Of a stretch of 64,000 bases of DNA, positions 8,714 to 17,924 are shown one piece after another. The stretch is taken from positions 1-64,000 of the forward strand of contig CAUWLL010000004.1 of assembly GCA_963559605.1 (NCBI GenBank), written 5' to 3'. The stretch is from Dorea_D sp963559605. Its GTDB lineage: Bacteria > Bacillota > Clostridia > Lachnospirales > Lachnospiraceae. Position numbers and translations under genes: made by a program. The first letter of the stretch is position 1. Every line of letters starts with the position of its first letter. The notes beneath the pieces are model-generated. The model saw only the letters and a program-made list of their open reading frames with translations. It did not search any database and had not been told where the DNA came from.

Positions 8714-10459
8714 ATGCGTAAAAAACGTTCCTTTTTTATTCTCCTTACTTTTCTCATACTTTTATTCATTAGCGCCGGATTTTATAGTTTCCTCGGCCCT
8801 GTCCCTTCAGAAAACCGCAGATTCGATACATATACAGAAGAATTTTTCTGTCAGGAAGTTTCTGGAAACACCATCTCTCTCCACTATACCTTAAAAGACC
8901 CGTCGAAATATAACATTAAAAATGCTCCTGTGACGTTGGGATATTACAGCACCGATTCCGACGCCCGGTGCGCCTCTGTAGAAAATGCTCTGGCTCTTCT
9001 TACTTCCCATAACCGGGCAAAACTTACAGAAGAAAATCAACTGACTTATGATGTGCTGGAACATTACCTGACGTCCTCTCTAGAGCAAGCCCGGTATGCC
9101 CTCTACGAAGAACCCTTAGCGCCGCTCACCGGAGTACAGGCACAGCTTCCCGTCCTTCTGTCTGAATATCAGTTTTATAATAAGGAAGACGCAGACACTT
9201 ATTTGAAACTTCTGGCGCAGACACCGGAATATTTCCAATCCATTCTGGATTTTGAAAAAGAAAAATCCAGACAAAAGCTTTTTATGTCCGAATCCCGTGC
9301 GGATGCCATTATTACAGAATGCAAGAAATTTATAAGTTTACAAGAAAACAATTATCTTTATTCTTCTTTTGAAGAACGCATAAACGATCTAAATCTTCCA
9401 TCCGGCGAACGGGAAATTTATCTCAAAAAAAATAAAGATTACATAAGACAGTATGTTCTCCCCGCCTACCAAATGCTGGCAGACGGCATAAGATCGCTGC
9501 GCTCTACAGGCACTAACAACGGCGGATTATGCAACCTGCCGGAAGGAGCAAAATACTACGAAAGCGTAGTCGCCGGAGAAACAGGCTCCTCCAGGAGTAT
9601 TTCCGAACTTCAGGAGCTTACCCAAAAACAAATGATCACAGATCTGACAGAAACGCAGAAGATATTAGCAAAAAACACATCCGAAAACATCTCTCCTCCT
9701 TCTGATTTGTTTAAAGCTCAAGGCGCTGCACTAGAAGACTCCAATCCGACCTCTATCCTCTCCTCCCTGCAAGGAAAATTAAAAGGTATCTTCCCCGCGC
9801 CGCCGAAAGTAAACATACAGATTAAATATGTAGAAAAATCTATGGAAGAATATTTAAGCCCTGCTTTTTACATGATCCCTGCCATCGACAGCACAAAAAA
9901 CAATATCATCTACCTGAATCCCGGTCATTTGCCGGATGATATTTCTTTGTACACGACACTGGCGCACGAAGGTTATCCGGGGCATTTATACCAAAATGTA
10001 TATTTTGCCGAGCAGAATCCACATCCCATCCGCAGCCTCCTGTCTTTTGGCGGTTATGTAGAGGGATGGGCAACCTACAGCGAGATGATGAGCTATTATT
10101 TTGCTCCGGTGAAAAAAGAATATGCCTCCCTGATGCAGCACAATACCTCCCTCCTCTTGGGGCTCTATGCCCTGGCAGATATGGGAATACATTACGATGG
10201 CTGGTCGCTTATAGATACCGTACAGTTTTTCCGTGGATATGGAATTACCGATACTGACGCCATCTCCGAAATCTATGATTTGATTCTTTCGGATCCCGCC
10301 AACTATCTGAAATACTATATCGGATATTTAGAATTTCTGGAACTAAAAAAAGACGCTGTCGAAAAATGGGGCAAAAACTTCACACAGGAACGCTTTCACA
10401 AAGCTGTACTAGATGTAGGACCTGCACCGTTTGACGTAGTGAGAGATTATATTTTTTAA
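8714..10459 (+). CDS. exported DUF885 family protein (HExGH-type metallopeptidase-like)
   Basis: 581 residues. An uncleaved or cleaved N-terminal membrane segment (about residues 5-25, after MRKKR) predicts export. The C-terminal half has HEGYPGH near residue 418, followed by EGWATYSE, the diagnostic pair of the DUF885 family, read as a zinc site similar to the gluzincin HExxH plus downstream Glu. The N-terminal half is helical. Substrates are not established for bacterial members; a peptidase role at the cell surface is inferred. It is a single-gene unit on the plus strand, ending at a shared bidirectional hairpin. Confidence 0.8.
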   Translation: MRKKRSFFILLTFLILLFISAGFYSFLGPVPSENRRFDTYTEEFFCQEVSGNTISLHYTLKDPSKYNIKNAPVTLGYYSTDSDARCASVENALALLTSHNRAKLTEENQLTYDVLEHYLTSSLEQARYALYEEPLAPLTGVQAQLPVLLSEYQFYNKEDADTYLKLLAQTPEYFQSILDFEKEKSRQKLFMSESRADAIITECKKFISLQENNYLYSSFEERINDLNLPSGEREIYLKKNKDYIRQYVLPAYQMLADGIRSLRSTGTNNGGLCNLPEGAKYYESVVAGETGSSRSISELQELTQKQMITDLTETQKILAKNTSENISPPSDLFKAQGAALEDSNPTSILSSLQGKLKGIFPAPPKVNIQIKYVEKSMEEYLSPAFYMIPAIDSTKNNIIYLNPGHLPDDISLYTTLAHEGYPGHLYQNVYFAEQNPHPIRSLLSFGGYVEGWATYSEMMSYYFAPVKKEYASLMQHNTSLLLGLYALADMGIHYDGWSLIDTVQFFRGYGITDTDAISEIYDLILSDPANYLKYYIGYLEFLELKKDAVEKWGKNFTQERFHKAVLDVGPAPFDVVRDYIF

Positions 10460-10463
10460 TTGG

Positions 10464-10522
10464 GTACAGGTCAAAACGCAATTTAGGACGTAGCCCTTTT
10501 GAAAAAGGCTACGTCCTAAATT
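10464..10522. terminator. dispersed hairpin repeat, copy A
   Basis: Hairpin 10480-10522 (core AGGACGTAGCC / GGCTACGTCCT) with a GGTACAGGTCAAAA tail at its left. It lies between convergent genes: 20 bases after the DUF885 stop and 2 bases beyond the symporter stop. Same element as copies B-E (19074, 29634, 31402, 33318). Confidence 0.85.
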
Positions 10523-10524
10523 AA

Positions 10525-11877
10525 TTAACTGTTGTAGATTTCTTGGTCTAACTCTTTTTCTTTTGCATTTACGATTACATTAACTGCCGCGTCACCGATT
10601 ACGTTCAATGGAAGCAACGCCATTTCAACCGGACGATTGATTGCTACAACAAGGGCATAACCCAGCAAGCATAATTCGGACGTCCATCCCATACCGGATA
10701 ATACGGTAAAGATCATCGTCGTTCCGGCGATCGGAATTGCCGGTGTTCCTGCTGCCGCGCAGATGGACAGGAATGCCATTACTATCATATTTGCAGGTGT
10801 TACGTCAATTCCTGCTGCCGTTGCTATAAAGGTAACTGCAAACATATGCATAACGGTTGTGCCGTTCATATTAATCGTCATACCTGTCGGAAGTACAAAG
10901 CTGGTAACTTCCTCGCTGCATCCCAGCTCATCGATACAGGTTCTTGTGTTCAGAGGCAGACATGCTGCGGATGAGTTCGTAGAGAATCCAAATACTCCGA
11001 CCTTAGCAATTTTCTTAATAAACTGGATTGGATTCTGCTTAGTTGTGATCCAGATACCCAGTGGATAAAGTGTCACTACCATTAAGAACAATGTCGCCAT
11101 TGCAGATACAACGTATGCTGCCACCGGAGCCAGATACTCGACTCCATAGATAGCAAATGTACGGGAAATCAAGCAGAAGATACCAAACGGGCCAATTTTA
11201 TTAATGAGGAATGTTAAGTACATCTGAATAACTTCGTTTCCGCTTTCCAATACTTTTTTGAGTGGTTCGCCTTTTTCTCCTAATTTATTCAAGCAAAGTC
11301 CGATAACAATCGCTACTACTACAACAGAAAGAATACTGTTGTTCGTACTAAACGCCTCCGTGATATTGGAAGGAACGGCATTTACGATAACCGCCAGAGG
11401 GTTAAATGCTTCAATCGTCGCCGCCTCTGCAACGCCTTCACTTGGAAGCGTTACATTAAAGAATCCCGCCGCTTTCACTACGTAGGCGACCGCACATCCG
11501 ATTGCCGCACCGCATACATAGAAAGCAAAAAATCCAATAAGAGTACGTCCTGCAATACGCCCAAGTTTTGTAGAATTGGAAATACTGCACATTGCAAGGC
11601 TTAAAGATACAAGTACCAGCGGTACGATAGCAAGCTGTAAACCTTTCATGAAAATCTGTCCTACGATGTAGAAAAGACCTACAGAACCAACACCTTCCGA
11701 AACAGTGATGTCCTGAAATAGAATCTTATTGATCAAGGTCCATGTAGCTTCGTTTCCGGATGCCATTAATTGTTCTCTGATAAATAAAAATGCAAATCCT
11801 ACTGCCAGTCCGCCGATAAGAGCAATCATCATTTTCTTTACAACGGACATCGGCTCTTTTGCTTTTGTACTGCTCAT
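10525..11877 (-). CDS. dicarboxylate/amino acid:cation symporter (DAACS family)
   Basis: 450 residues with about eight hydrophobic segments and the two re-entrant loops of the glutamate-transporter fold. Key motifs: Ser-rich STNSSAACLPLN in hairpin loop 1 and GMTINMNGTTVMHM in the TM7 unwound region, which binds cation and substrate carboxylate. Such proteins import glutamate, aspartate, C4-dicarboxylates or serine with Na+ or H+. It is the last gene of the pxpB-led operon, 39 bases after pxpA, so it probably imports that pathway's substrate. A carboxylated substrate is expected; which one cannot be read from the sequence. Confidence 0.88.
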   Translation of the reverse strand: MSSTKAKEPMSVVKKMMIALIGGLAVGFAFLFIREQLMASGNEATWTLINKILFQDITVSEGVGSVGLFYIVGQIFMKGLQLAIVPLVLVSLSLAMCSISNSTKLGRIAGRTLIGFFAFYVCGAAIGCAVAYVVKAAGFFNVTLPSEGVAEAATIEAFNPLAVIVNAVPSNITEAFSTNNSILSVVVVAIVIGLCLNKLGEKGEPLKKVLESGNEVIQMYLTFLINKIGPFGIFCLISRTFAIYGVEYLAPVAAYVVSAMATLFLMVVTLYPLGIWITTKQNPIQFIKKIAKVGVFGFSTNSSAACLPLNTRTCIDELGCSEEVTSFVLPTGMTINMNGTTVMHMFAVTFIATAAGIDVTPANMIVMAFLSICAAAGTPAIPIAGTTMIFTVLSGMGWTSELCLLGYALVVAINRPVEMALLPLNVIGDAAVNVIVNAKEKELDQEIYNS

Positions 11878-11916
11878 TTTTCTCTCTCCCTTCTCATTTA
11901 CACATTTAGAAATGAT

Positions 11917-12672
11917 TTACAAATGCTTAATCTCGATGCCTTCTTTTGCAAATGTCTCACGGATTCTCTGTACAAATGCCAGAGCTTTCGGTCCGTCTCC
12001 GTGAACACAAAGTGTATCGCCTTTGATCTCTAATTCTTTTCCGTTAATAGACGTCACCTTTCCTTCTTTAATCATGCGCACACAGCGCGCGATCGCCACT
12101 TCTTCGTCCGTGATCATGGAACCTTCCATTTTTCTCGGAACCAGAGCCAAGTCGTCCATATAGGCGCGGTCTGCGAAAATCTCTGATGCGGTGCGAAGTC
12201 CTGCCGCTTTTGCGATGTCCCCTAATACAGCACCTGCACAGTAATAGATGATCAAGTCTTTGTCAAACTCTTTCACTGCTTCTACGATGGCAGTTGAAAT
12301 CTGTTCGTCATACTGACACTGGTTCCCCATTGCTCCATGAGGCGCTACGTGATTAAGTCTCATACCATAACTCTGGGTAAATGCACTTAATGCCCCAATC
12401 TGGTATTTCACATAATTTTTCACTTCGTCGAAGGAAAGCACCATTTTTCTTCTTCCGAATCCCATAAGGTCTGGATAGCCCGGGTGAGCGCCTACAACAA
12501 CGCCGCGCTCTTTTGCCATTTTTACGACCTTATCCATAACCATTGGATCTCCGGCATGCCAGCCGCAAGCTACATTTGCCGTTGTCACGTATTTGATGAT
12601 CTCTTCATCTCCGCCCAGTTTATAAGCTCCGAAGCTTTCTCCCATATCGCTGTTCAGATCGATACTATACAT
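11917..12672 (-). CDS. pxpA: 5-oxoprolinase subunit A (LamB/YcsF family)
   Basis: 251 residues of the LamB/YcsF fold. Diagnostic segments are YSIDLNSDMGESFG at the N-terminus, TANVACGWHAGDP near residue 32 and VVVGAHPGYPDL near residue 60. With PxpB and PxpC it forms the bacterial ATP-dependent 5-oxoprolinase, which opens pyroglutamate to glutamate. Here pxpA is separated from pxpBC by a hydroxyacid dehydrogenase gene within one operon, which is unlike the usual contiguous pxpABC. The 5-oxoproline assignment rests on family knowledge; relatives of PxpBC act on urea-type substrates, so another lactam or ureido substrate is possible. Confidence 0.88.
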   Translation of the reverse strand: MYSIDLNSDMGESFGAYKLGGDEEIIKYVTTANVACGWHAGDPMVMDKVVKMAKERGVVVGAHPGYPDLMGFGRRKMVLSFDEVKNYVKYQIGALSAFTQSYGMRLNHVAPHGAMGNQCQYDEQISTAIVEAVKEFDKDLIIYYCAGAVLGDIAKAAGLRTASEIFADRAYMDDLALVPRKMEGSMITDEEVAIARCVRMIKEGKVTSINGKELEIKGDTLCVHGDGPKALAFVQRIRETFAKEGIEIKHL

Positions 12673-12710
12673 ACGTTTTCTCCTTTCTTTTTTCTATTCG
12701 TTCTTTATTA

Positions 12711-13670
12711 TTATGAATTAACAACATTCTGCGGCTCGCCATCTACATATGCTTTCAGGTTTGCTACAGCAATGTCCATTAATCTCTGTCTGGACTCCTT
12801 CGGCGCCCATGCAATGTGCGGAGTTAAAATTACATTTTTCGCATCCAAAAGAGGATTGTCCTTTTTGATCGGTTCCGTGGAAACAACATCTAATGCCGCT
12901 CCTGCAACCTTTCCGCTGTTTAATGCATCTCTTAAATCCTCTTCCACGATCAATGGCCCTCTAGAATCGTTGATGATCATAACGCCGTCTTTCATCTTTG
13001 CAATGCTGTCTTTGTTGATGATTCCTTCCGTGGAAGGGAACAGTGGACAGTGCAAAGAGATCACATCGGACTGGGCGAGTAATGTATCAAGATCTGCATA
13101 GTGGCAAGTCTCGCTCTCAAGCGCCGGATTCTGGTAAGCGTCATAAGCAAGAACTTTCATGCCAAGAGCCTGTGCAATCTTACCTGTATCCTGTCCGATT
13201 CTTCCGAAACCGATAATACCCATGGTCTTTCCTGCCAGCTCTACCAGTGGATATTTCCAGAAACACCAGTCTGGATTGTTTGTCCACTCCCCTGCTTTTA
13301 CTGCGTCAGAATGCTCTCCGACATGGTGGCACAGTTCCAGCAATAAGGCGATGGCAAACTGAGAAACAGCTGCTGTTCCGTAAGTTGGAATGTTACATAC
13401 CGGGATTCCTTTTGCCTTTGCCGCTTCAATATCTACGATGTTATATCCTGTAGCAAGTACTCCGATAAATTTGACATTTCCACACGCATCTAAAGTTTCT
13501 TTTGTAATCGGCGTCTTATTCGTATAAACTGCCTCTGCGTCACCGATACGCGCTACGACCTCCTCCGCTTTGGTACGGTCATATACCGTCACTTCTCCAA
13601 ATGCCTCTAAGCCTTCCCAGCTAATGTCTCCCGGGTTCAATGTGTAACCGTCTAATACAACAATCTTCAT
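12711..13670 (-). CDS. D-2-hydroxyacid dehydrogenase (glycerate dehydrogenase / hydroxypyruvate reductase type)
   Basis: 319 residues with the substrate domain split around a Rossmann domain. NAD-binding GIIGFGRIGQDTG lies near residue 154; the catalytic Arg is in NDSRGPLIVEEDL near residue 238 and the Glu/His pair in the STEPI and TPHIAWAP segments. Such enzymes reduce hydroxypyruvate or glyoxylate with NADH to D-glycerate or glycolate. A glycerate 2-kinase gene in the divergent operon under the same LysR supports D-glycerate as product. It sits between pxpC and pxpA with short gaps (24 and 38 bases). Confidence 0.85.
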   Translation of the reverse strand: MKIVVLDGYTLNPGDISWEGLEAFGEVTVYDRTKAEEVVARIGDAEAVYTNKTPITKETLDACGNVKFIGVLATGYNIVDIEAAKAKGIPVCNIPTYGTAAVSQFAIALLLELCHHVGEHSDAVKAGEWTNNPDWCFWKYPLVELAGKTMGIIGFGRIGQDTGKIAQALGMKVLAYDAYQNPALESETCHYADLDTLLAQSDVISLHCPLFPSTEGIINKDSIAKMKDGVMIINDSRGPLIVEEDLRDALNSGKVAGAALDVVSTEPIKKDNPLLDAKNVILTPHIAWAPKESRQRLMDIAVANLKAYVDGEPQNVVNS

Positions 13671-13694
13671 AATCTATTCTCCTTTTTTATAAAT

Positions 13695-14648
13695 TTATCT
13701 TTGATTGATTTTCTTATCTAAGTCTTTCATCGTCTGTAACTGTCTTAAATAAAGGGTCTGCGCAAGCTCAATCCCCACTCTCACAAAACGGACTTTATAT
13801 CCCGGCATACTCTGTGCGAGCTTCGGAAGATCTACCGAAATTACTGTTCCAATCTTTGTGTAGCCTCCCGTTGTCTGACGGTCTGCCATCATAATAATCG
13901 GCTGACCGTTGGATGGAATCTGGATGGAACCAAAAGACACGCCGTCCGTCAGTATATTTCCATCCGTCAGATGCTTCAGTGGTTCTTCTCGTTCCAGTCT
14001 GCACCCCATTCTGTCAAATTCATTGGTTATCTTCGCGCTGTACCAGAAAAATTTCTTTAACTCTTCCTCAGAAAATGCATCGTCCTGAGGTCCTGTCACC
14101 ACTCTTAAAGTGATCTCTCCCTTCGGAAATACCGCCGGTGCAAGCTTTCTGCCTGCCATGTTCGGAAGTTCTGTTTTAGGATTTGAAAATGCTATCCTAT
14201 CCCCTTTTTCTAATTTTCTTCCGTTCAAGCCTCCGAGATTATTTCTCATCAGAGTTGCCTTACTCCCCATCACAAGCGGAATATCCAAACCTCCTGCAAA
14301 TGCCAGATATGCCCGACAACCGTTTCCGTTGGTAATTCCAAATGCCAGCTCATCTCCCGCATGTACTAAAACCGCCTGATACATGGGTATCGCCTCACCG
14401 TTTATGGTTGGAAGCAAGTCTCCTCCTGTGACAGCTATTATATTGTCTTGCTCAAATTTTAAGGTTGGTCCTTGAAATGTCATCTCTAGGACGCCTTCGT
14501 TTTTATTGTTCCCCACCAGAACATTGGCAAGCCAGAAGGATTTCAAATCCATCGGCCCTGCCGGAGATACACCGAACTGCTGGCTTCCGAATCGCCCTTC
14601 ATCCTGCACTGTGGTCTGGATTCCCGGATTTTCAACGATGATTCCCAT
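13695..14648 (-). CDS. pxpC: 5-oxoprolinase subunit C (biotin-dependent carboxyltransferase-like, KipA family)
   Basis: 317 residues of the AHS2/KipA family: N-terminal GIQTTVQDEGRFGSQQFGVSPAGPMD, then VTGPQDDAF and the C-terminal substrate loop GSIQIPSNGQPIIMMADRQTTGGY. It is homologous to the carboxyltransferase half of urea amidolyase but carries no biotin domain. The ATG overlaps the pxpB stop by one base (TAATG), giving a coupled pair expected to form a B-C complex. Confidence 0.88.
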   Translation of the reverse strand: MGIIVENPGIQTTVQDEGRFGSQQFGVSPAGPMDLKSFWLANVLVGNNKNEGVLEMTFQGPTLKFEQDNIIAVTGGDLLPTINGEAIPMYQAVLVHAGDELAFGITNGNGCRAYLAFAGGLDIPLVMGSKATLMRNNLGGLNGRKLEKGDRIAFSNPKTELPNMAGRKLAPAVFPKGEITLRVVTGPQDDAFSEEELKKFFWYSAKITNEFDRMGCRLEREEPLKHLTDGNILTDGVSFGSIQIPSNGQPIIMMADRQTTGGYTKIGTVISVDLPKLAQSMPGYKVRFVRVGIELAQTLYLRQLQTMKDLDKKINQR

Positions 14649-15391
14649 TATTCCACCACCTTCTTCTCATAAGTTTTGATGCGATAGGTACCTTTTCGGT
14701 CTGCTTCTTTAATGCGCTCATATTCTTTCCGGTTTACCGGCACATATTTTACCCAATCTCCGGCATGTACCAAAAATGGGTCCTCTTTGCTGTAATCACA
14801 GACAGTCACCGGTGTCGCCCCTACGATGTTCCAGCCACATGGCTGGTCGAACGGTATCAGGTTCGACTGTCCAAGCTGTGCAACCACAGACCCGCCTTTA
14901 ATGTGGACTCGCGGCGTCTCTCTGCGCTTAAAGTGAAAATGTTCTTCAAATCTTGACATATAAGGATGCCCCGGCGCCACACCCAGCATATAGCAGTAAT
15001 ATTCATGTTCCGAATGCATCCGTATAAATTCTTCTATGGAAACATTTTCATATGCCGCACAATCTTCTATATCCAGTCCCAGATCCTTGTCATAGCAGAT
15101 GGGAATTTCCTTTACAATCTGTACTTTTTTTCCTACGTCTGCCTGATCTGTCTCCAAGTTATCAATACGCCTTGTAAGTTCTTCCTTTAACTCTTTGTAA
15201 AGAATTATTTCCGGCGAATAGTGTATGAGAAGTGATGCGTATGTCGGTACCAGTTCCCGCGTTCCCGCAATTGGATCTTCCTTTAGATTCTCGAATAACT
15301 TTCGGACTCTGCCGTTGACTTCCAGATTGATGTCATCCCCCAGTTGAACAGAAAGCGCGCTGTCACCTGCCACCAGAAATCTTGCTTTCAT
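14648..15391 (-). CDS. pxpB: 5-oxoprolinase subunit B (allophanate hydrolase subunit 1 family, KipI)
   Basis: 247 residues of the AHS1/KipI family. N-terminal GDSALSVQLGDDIN, central CYMLGVAPGHPYM and IKGGSVVAQLGQSNLIPFDQPCGWNIVG segments are family signatures. Length is near the usual 220-250. It is the first gene of the five-gene minus-strand operon, starting 90 bases after the 43-bp shared element and using GGAGGAAG just before the ATG. With PxpC it forms the ATP-using ring-opening complex. Confidence 0.88.
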   Translation of the reverse strand: MKARFLVAGDSALSVQLGDDINLEVNGRVRKLFENLKEDPIAGTRELVPTYASLLIHYSPEIILYKELKEELTRRIDNLETDQADVGKKVQIVKEIPICYDKDLGLDIEDCAAYENVSIEEFIRMHSEHEYYCYMLGVAPGHPYMSRFEEHFHFKRRETPRVHIKGGSVVAQLGQSNLIPFDQPCGWNIVGATPVTVCDYSKEDPFLVHAGDWVKYVPVNRKEYERIKEADRKGTYRIKTYEKKVVE

Positions 15392-15449
15392 CCGGTCTTC
15401 CTCCTTCCGTCTTATATCCTTTTATTTTTCATCGTTCCTTTTTGAATTA

Positions 15450-15524
15450 ACCATAGTTTAACACAGCTTTCTTTTCTGCGAAAATGAATTATTTTGCTGT
15501 ATAATATTAATAAAATTTATATTT
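15450..15524 (-). promoter_or_regulatory. LysR-type operator/promoter of the pxp operon (repeat copy 1)
   Basis: The minus strand of 15482-15524 reads AAATATAAATTTTATTAA..., identical at 42 of 43 positions to 16511-16553 plus strand, and points toward pxpB. A dyad inside it (TATAA...TTATA, 16 of 22 symmetric) fits an A/T-rich LysR site with T-N11-A spacing. A -10-like TATGGT lies downstream at 15455-15450. No good -35 is seen, as expected for an activated promoter. Binding by the adjacent LysR protein is inferred. Confidence 0.6.
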
Positions 15525-15544
15525 AAATCACCTTGTAAACAATG

Positions 15545-15580
15545 AAAAACTACGCCTGCCCACATACAAACGTAGTTTTT
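15545..15580 (-). terminator. intrinsic terminator of lysR
   Basis: AAAAACTACG pairs with CGTAGTTTTT around a 16-base loop, followed on the minus strand by T-rich sequence, 11 bases after the lysR stop. It separates lysR from the pxp promoter. Confidence 0.75.
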
Positions 15581-15590
15581 ATCCTTCTTT

Positions 15591-16499
15591 TTACTTAATA
15601 TACCCCCAATTTTTCTGACTTAAGTAGGCTTTTAATTTCTCCTCAAACAACTGCACTGAACGAACCGTTGCCTCTTTGGGGTATTTGTGTTTAATCTCGT
15701 AAGTAATGCGTTCCGGCGGCTGTACTTCATTTCCGATCATACTGACATGTACCGGGCGGAGCTTTCGAATCCGCTCCACTACGGTAATCGGCGCGATTGC
15801 CCACATATTTTCTCCGGATAACAGATGAAAAAGAAGCTCAAAGGTGTCTACCTGAAAACGGGGCTTCTCCCCTCTCGTCACCCACTGGTCATGCCAGATC
15901 TGATAATCCGATTCCCAACTTAAAAAGATTTCATGGTTTAAGTCCAATTCATCTGTGTGGATCACTTCCTGCATAAGCGCTGGAGGCTCCGACTGGATAA
16001 TGTACATTTTCTCTCTTAAGATCGGCTGTGCAACGATGTTTTTAAACCAGAGGTGATGATGCACAAATCCTAGGTCAATCTCATGATTTTCCAGATACTG
16101 ATAGATTTCGGAGGAGTAGTGTGTCTTAATCTGAAGGTTCATCAACTGCTCTTTTTCATCCAGCATCTCTCGATAAAGGTCGAACATCATGGCGCTGTTG
16201 AGGGTATCCGTACACCCGATCGTCAGATACAACTTCTGCTGTCCGTGTTTTAGCATCTGCATTTCCTGCCACACTGACATCCAGCGCTCTGCAATAGGAA
16301 TAAAATCTTCCCCCTGAGTAGTAAGCTCAATCTGCTTGTACCCTTTCTTTCTAGTAAGAAGCTTCACATTTAATTCTTCTTCTAAAGATTTTAACCTGTG
16401 ACTTACCGTCGGCTGAGATAAGAATAGATTCTCTGCCGTTTTCGTGATATTTTTTGTCTCTACGATCATTAGAAACGTTTCAATTTCTGCCAGATTCAT
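15591..16499 (-). CDS. LysR-type transcriptional regulator
   Basis: 302 residues. The N-terminal winged helix-turn-helix spans about 1-60 (NLAEIETFLMIVETKNITKT then LFLSQPTVSHRLKSLEEELN); the rest is the periplasmic-binding-like effector domain. GGAGGTGAAG precedes the ATG. It lies between two operons each preceded by the same 43-bp sequence, and copy 2 of that sequence begins 11 bases upstream of its own ATG, so it probably activates both operons and affects its own transcription. The effector should be a pathway intermediate; its identity is unknown. Confidence 0.9.
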   Translation of the reverse strand: MNLAEIETFLMIVETKNITKTAENLFLSQPTVSHRLKSLEEELNVKLLTRKKGYKQIELTTQGEDFIPIAERWMSVWQEMQMLKHGQQKLYLTIGCTDTLNSAMMFDLYREMLDEKEQLMNLQIKTHYSSEIYQYLENHEIDLGFVHHHLWFKNIVAQPILREKMYIIQSEPPALMQEVIHTDELDLNHEIFLSWESDYQIWHDQWVTRGEKPRFQVDTFELLFHLLSGENMWAIAPITVVERIRKLRPVHVSMIGNEVQPPERITYEIKHKYPKEATVRSVQLFEEKLKAYLSQKNWGYIK

Positions 16500-16510
16500 A
16501 CTTCACCTCC

Positions 16511-16580
16511 AAATATAAATTTTATTAATATTATACAGCAAAATTATTCATTTCTCAATTTCTTTCTTACGTGCTATGAT
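16511..16580 (+). promoter_or_regulatory. LysR-type operator/promoter of the PLP enzyme-glycerate kinase operon (repeat copy 2)
   Basis: 16511-16553 is the plus-strand copy of the 43-bp element found inverted at 15482-15524, one mismatch only. Downstream a -10-like TATGAT at 16575-16580 precedes the PLP enzyme by 40 bases. Both copies face their target operon; this one also overlaps the lysR 5' region. Confidence 0.6.
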
Positions 16581-16620
16581 AAAATCAGTAAATGATAAAC
16601 TTCAAACAGGAGGTATAAAG

Positions 16621-17916
16621 ATGAGTAAAACAACGGATGAAAAATATGGAGTATTATTTCCCGATGAATATCAGAAAAATCTAAAGGCACAATTTTGTTA
16701 CCCGGATGCAGACCCTGACTACGGCAACAGACTTTTCTTCGAAAATTCCGGCGGTTCTTTAAGACTGCGCGCTGCAGTGGAAGCAAAATGCGCAGCAGAG
16801 GAATTTCCTGACTGCCCTGAGCGTGTGCGTGGCAGAGGCTATGAGATGTCTCATTTTGTATCTGACGGTACCGAAGATATTTTAAAAACAGTATTCGGCG
16901 CCAAAGACGGCGCGCTGATTACAGAATTATCTGCTTCCCAGACTATGTATCATGCAGTGGGAACCATTATGGAAGGCATTGACTGGGGAACCAACGCAGT
17001 CACCTCCTGTCTGGAGCATCCTTCTGCCCACGATGCTGTTGAGTATTACTGCAGCCGTACCGGGCGAGAGCTTCGTGTAGTTCCTGCCAACAAAACAACC
17101 GGTGGAATTGATGTCGAAGATGTATTAAAATTAGTAGATAAAGATACTTGTCTTGTAAGCATTATGGCTGCTTCTAATATTTCAGGAAATATCATGGATA
17201 TTAAAGAAATCGCAAGACGTGTAAGAGAAATCAATCCTGAAATTTATGTGATCAGTGATACGGTTCAGCATGCACCTCATGCTGTTATCGACGTAGAAGA
17301 CTGGGATATTGATGTTGCAAACTTCGCACCATACAAATTCTTTGGCGTACGTGGATGTGGATATGCTTATGTATCTGACCGCGTGGCAAGCCTGCCGCAC
17401 CGTAAACTGATCCACAAGCCTGCGGACGTATGGGCGCTTGGAACACCTACGCCGGGTAATTTTGCAGCGATGATGGCTGTTATCGATTATGTATGTAAGA
17501 TCGGAGCTGATTTCTGCGACAGTACAGACAGACGTGAATTGTATGTAGAAGGTATGCACAGAATCCATCTTCAGGAAAGAGCCCTCCTCTATCGTATGCT
17601 GGAGGGAACCGAAGAGGTACCGGGACTTCGCCACATTAAAAATGTAGAAGTATACGTAGATATGGAAGACTTAACATACAAAGACTTGATCGTTGCCATG
17701 GGAATCAAAGGCATCGAATATGCAGATTGTGCACAGAAATACTTAGAGCGCGGCGTAACCATTTTCGAACGCCTGAAAACAAGTCCATATTCTCAGCGGA
17801 TTGTAGAGGGGCTCGGACTGGAAGGCGCTTTACGCGTATCTCCGCTCCACTGCAACAGTACGGATGATATTGACAAGTTCTTAAAAATTACAAAGGACAT
17901 CGCTGAAAGCGTATAA
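16621..17916 (+). CDS. class V PLP-dependent aminotransferase/desulfurase-fold enzyme
   Basis: 431 residues from the ATG at 16621, which follows AGGAGGT by 6 bases; an in-frame ATG at 16576 has no ribosome site. The fold type I class V family is shown by FFENSGGSLRLR near the N-terminus, SASQTMYHAVG, the cofactor-binding region VISDTVQHAPH and the Schiff-base Lys in NFAPYKFFGVRGCGY. The nearest kinds are cysteine desulfurases, isopenicillin-N-epimerase-like proteins and serine/alanine-glyoxylate aminotransferases. It has no SufU/IscU partner nearby, and the next gene is glycerate kinase, so transamination or elimination giving a 2-oxoacid (perhaps hydroxypyruvate) is more likely than iron-sulfur work. 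The reaction is not established. Confidence 0.8.
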   Translation: MSKTTDEKYGVLFPDEYQKNLKAQFCYPDADPDYGNRLFFENSGGSLRLRAAVEAKCAAEEFPDCPERVRGRGYEMSHFVSDGTEDILKTVFGAKDGALITELSASQTMYHAVGTIMEGIDWGTNAVTSCLEHPSAHDAVEYYCSRTGRELRVVPANKTTGGIDVEDVLKLVDKDTCLVSIMAASNISGNIMDIKEIARRVREINPEIYVISDTVQHAPHAVIDVEDWDIDVANFAPYKFFGVRGCGYAYVSDRVASLPHRKLIHKPADVWALGTPTPGNFAAMMAVIDYVCKIGADFCDSTDRRELYVEGMHRIHLQERALLYRMLEGTEEVPGLRHIKNVEVYVDMEDLTYKDLIVAMGIKGIEYADCAQKYLERGVTIFERLKTSPYSQRIVEGLGLEGALRVSPLHCNSTDDIDKFLKITKDIAESV

Positions 17917-17924
17917 GGAGAATT

